A stretch of DNA of 64,000 nt from an uncultured Lachnospiraceae bacterium (GTDB taxonomy: Bacteria > Bacillota > Clostridia > Lachnospirales > Lachnospiraceae): NCBI GenBank assembly GCA_944383765.1, contig CALWQT010000001.1:558001-622000 (forward strand), in the 5' to 3' direction. The notes beneath the pieces were generated by a model, which saw only the letters and a program-made list of their open reading frames with translations, searched no databases and was not told the DNA's origin. Position numbers and translations under genes: made by a program. Positions 62,758-64,000 of the stretch are shown piece after piece (position 1 is the stretch's first letter; the number at the start of each line of letters is the position of its first letter).

Positions 62758-62798
62758 AAGTATTTCTTTCCCATTTGTGAGTGTGATGGTTTTTTTTT
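62731..62798 (+). terminator. pyrB attenuator
   Basis: Arms AACCATCAC-CTCACAAA (62732-62751) and TTTGTGAG-GTGATGGTT (62774-62791) with minor bulges and a 22-base loop, followed by a run of eight to nine Ts. It lies about 50 bases upstream of pyrB, so it must be read through for expression. Confidence 0.85.
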
Positions 62799-62845
62799 GG
62801 GCTGAAAACCGGATCTCTCTCCCCAACCGAAAGAAGGAGGACTTT

Positions 62846-63769
62846 ATGAGACACTTATTAAACCCACTTGATTTTAGTACGGAAGAAATCAGCCATCTTT
62901 TGGATCTGGCCAATGACATTGAACACAATCTTCCCAAGTACGCCCATGTATGCGATGGAAAGAAGCTGGCTACTCTGTTCTACGAACCCAGTACCCGGAC
63001 ACGCTTAAGCTTTGAAGCTGCTATGTTAAACTTAGGCGGCAGCGTGCTTGGCTTTGCATCTGCAGATTCCAGTTCTGCCGCCAAAGGCGAAAGTGTGGCA
63101 GACACCATACGGATCATCTCCTGTTATGCAGATATATGCGCCATGAGACACCCGAAAGAAGGTGCTCCTCTGGTAGCCTCCCAGTTTTCCTCCATCCCGG
63201 TCATCAATGCCGGAGACGGCGGCCATCAGCATCCTACCCAGACTCTGACTGACCTTCTCACCATCCGTTCCCTGAAAGGACGGCTGGACAACCTGACCAT
63301 TGGTCTGTGTGGAGATTTGAAATTTGGCCGTACGGTCCACTCCCTGATTAATGCCCTGGTTCGTTACACCGGCATTCGTTTTGTCCTTATCTCCCCCCAG
63401 GAACTGAAAGTACCGGACTATATCCGTACCGATGTTCTTGACAAAAATCATATCGAGTACAAAGAGGTGGACAATCTGGATGCTGCCATGCCGGAGCTTG
63501 ATATTCTCTATATGACCAGAGTTCAGAAAGAGCGTTTTTTCAATGAGGAAGATTACATCAGACTGAAAGATTCCTATATCCTGGATAAACAGAAAATGAA
63601 GCTGGCAAAAGAAGATATGTACATACTCCATCCGCTCCCCAGAGTTAACGAAATTTCTGTGGAAGTTGACAAAGACCCGAGGGCAGCTTATTTCCGCCAG
63701 GCACAATATGGAGTATATGTGAGAATGGCACTGATCATGACTTTATTGGAGGTAGAAAAACCATGTTAA
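62846..63769 (+). CDS. pyrB: aspartate carbamoyltransferase catalytic subunit
   Basis: Carbamoyl phosphate plus aspartate to carbamoylaspartate, first committed pyrimidine step. 307 aa. N-terminal [19 protein letters not shown], carbamoyl-phosphate motif [47 protein letters not shown] and C-terminal [21 protein letters not shown] at 62834-62840 fixes ATG 62846; the open frame extends to 62642 but that part runs through the leader. It overlaps pyrI by seven bases, forming the class B holoenzyme with its regulatory subunit. Confidence 0.97.
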   Translation: MRHLLNPLDFSTEEISHLLDLANDIEHNLPKYAHVCDGKKLATLFYEPSTRTRLSFEAAMLNLGGSVLGFASADSSSAAKGESVADTIRIISCYADICAMRHPKEGAPLVASQFSSIPVINAGDGGHQHPTQTLTDLLTIRSLKGRLDNLTIGLCGDLKFGRTVHSLINALVRYTGIRFVLISPQELKVPDYIRTDVLDKNHIEYKEVDNLDAAMPELDILYMTRVQKERFFNEEDYIRLKDSYILDKQKMKLAKEDMYILHPLPRVNEISVEVDKDPRAAYFRQAQYGVYVRMALIMTLLEVEKPC

Positions 63770-64000
63770 ATATCAGCGGAATTACAGACGGAATCGTATT
63801 GGATCACATTGCAGCAGGAAAGAGCCTTGATATTTATTACCATCTCGGCCTGGACAAGTTAGACTGTGAAGTAGCCATCATCAAAAATGCAAAGAGCAAT
63901 AAAATGGGCAGAAAAGATATTATAAAAATTGCCGGCGACCTGGAACACCTTGACCTGGACGTTCTGGGATATATCGACCATAAGATCACCGTCAATATCA
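63763..64000 (+). CDS. pyrI: aspartate carbamoyltransferase regulatory subunit, N-terminal part (cut by window edge)
   Basis: Allosteric subunit that binds ATP/CTP/UTP and controls PyrB. The first 79 codons are present: [20 protein letters not shown], then DYYHLG-type strand seen as [10 protein letters not shown], and [20 protein letters not shown]. The C-terminal zinc domain would lie to the right, outside the window. The ATG at 63763 lies inside the last codons of pyrB, with GGAGG upstream, indicating translational coupling. Confidence 0.93.
   Translation, partial: MLNISGITDGIVLDHIAAGKSLDIYYHLGLDKLDCEVAIIKNAKSNKMGRKDIIKIAGDLEHLDLDVLGYIDHKITVNI

Noticed and set aside
62642..62845. N-terminal extension of pyrB by 68 codons.
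   Set aside because: It runs through the leader peptide and attenuator, has no similarity to PyrB, and the AAGGAGG site fixes the start at 62846.
1..64000. tRNA, rRNA, CRISPR arrays, prophage or replication origin.
   Set aside because: No cloverleaf-like tRNA, no rRNA stretch, no regularly spaced repeats and no phage gene set were seen by eye; a dedicated scan would be needed to exclude short ncRNAs.

Overview
The window is a gene-dense stretch of a low-to-mid GC Firmicutes chromosome, most likely a gut Lachnospiraceae (Clostridia). The pointers are the dprA-topA-codY and rpsB-tsf blocks, a uppS-cdsA-dxr-rseP-ispG-polC string, an archaeal-type aspartyl-tRNA synthetase beside gatCAB, a type III glutamine synthetase, a sporulation-type sigma factor and the carboxyspermidine route to spermidine. 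The genus cannot be fixed from the sequence alone. Most genes lie on the minus strand. Plus-strand genes are a VOC protein, deoD, glnN, a broken purF and pyrB-pyrI.

Layout. 1-7235: pyrH-frr (terminator), then uppS-cdsA-dxr-rseP-ispG-polC, covering translation recycling, UMP synthesis, undecaprenyl and phospholipid precursors, MEP isoprenoids and DNA replication. 7245-14434: a six-gene polyamine operon behind a long structured leader. 14477-19380: an accessory stretch with a VOC protein, a tandem-domain exported protein, deoD, an LRR surface-type protein without a signal peptide, and remnants of TnpV, an HTH regulator and an IS200-type transposase. 19483-27835: tsf, rpsB, a VOC protein, codY, topA, dprA, yifB. 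27836-31685: a hydrolase, a two-gene DNA repair unit under two LexA-like boxes, and a sigK-like sigma factor. 31766-36804: aspS-gatC-gatA-gatB under a T-box whose specifier reads both Glu and Asn codons. 36857-46547: pyrG-gltB-gltD-glnA-ANTAR, a glutamine-centred operon. 46586-50337: divergent glnN, then a frameshifted purF. 50331-56448: small PqqD-like proteins, an OPT transporter, an AbgB-like amidohydrolase and an ABC importer without its ATPase. 56458-58540: a split purH (separate transformylase and PurO-type cyclohydrolase) under a ZTP riboswitch. 58591-62489: a MacB-type ABC exporter with a large exported partner. 62625-64000: pyrB-pyrI behind a leader peptide and attenuator.

The strongest theme is regulation by RNA. 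In 28 kb there is a T-box, a ZTP riboswitch, a leader-peptide attenuator for pyrB, and two promoter-proximal terminators (pyrG operon and glnN). Each of these last two overlaps a small hairpin with an A1/G4 hexaloop, of the kind bound by ANTAR proteins, and an ANTAR gene closes the pyrG operon. A further unassigned leader with a terminator precedes the polyamine operon. Nitrogen flow (glutamine, glutamate, Asn-tRNA, CTP, purine and pyrimidine synthesis) is therefore largely under transcription-termination control here.

No rRNA, tRNA or CRISPR array was seen. Start codons were chosen by ribosome binding site; several are internal to the longest open frame.
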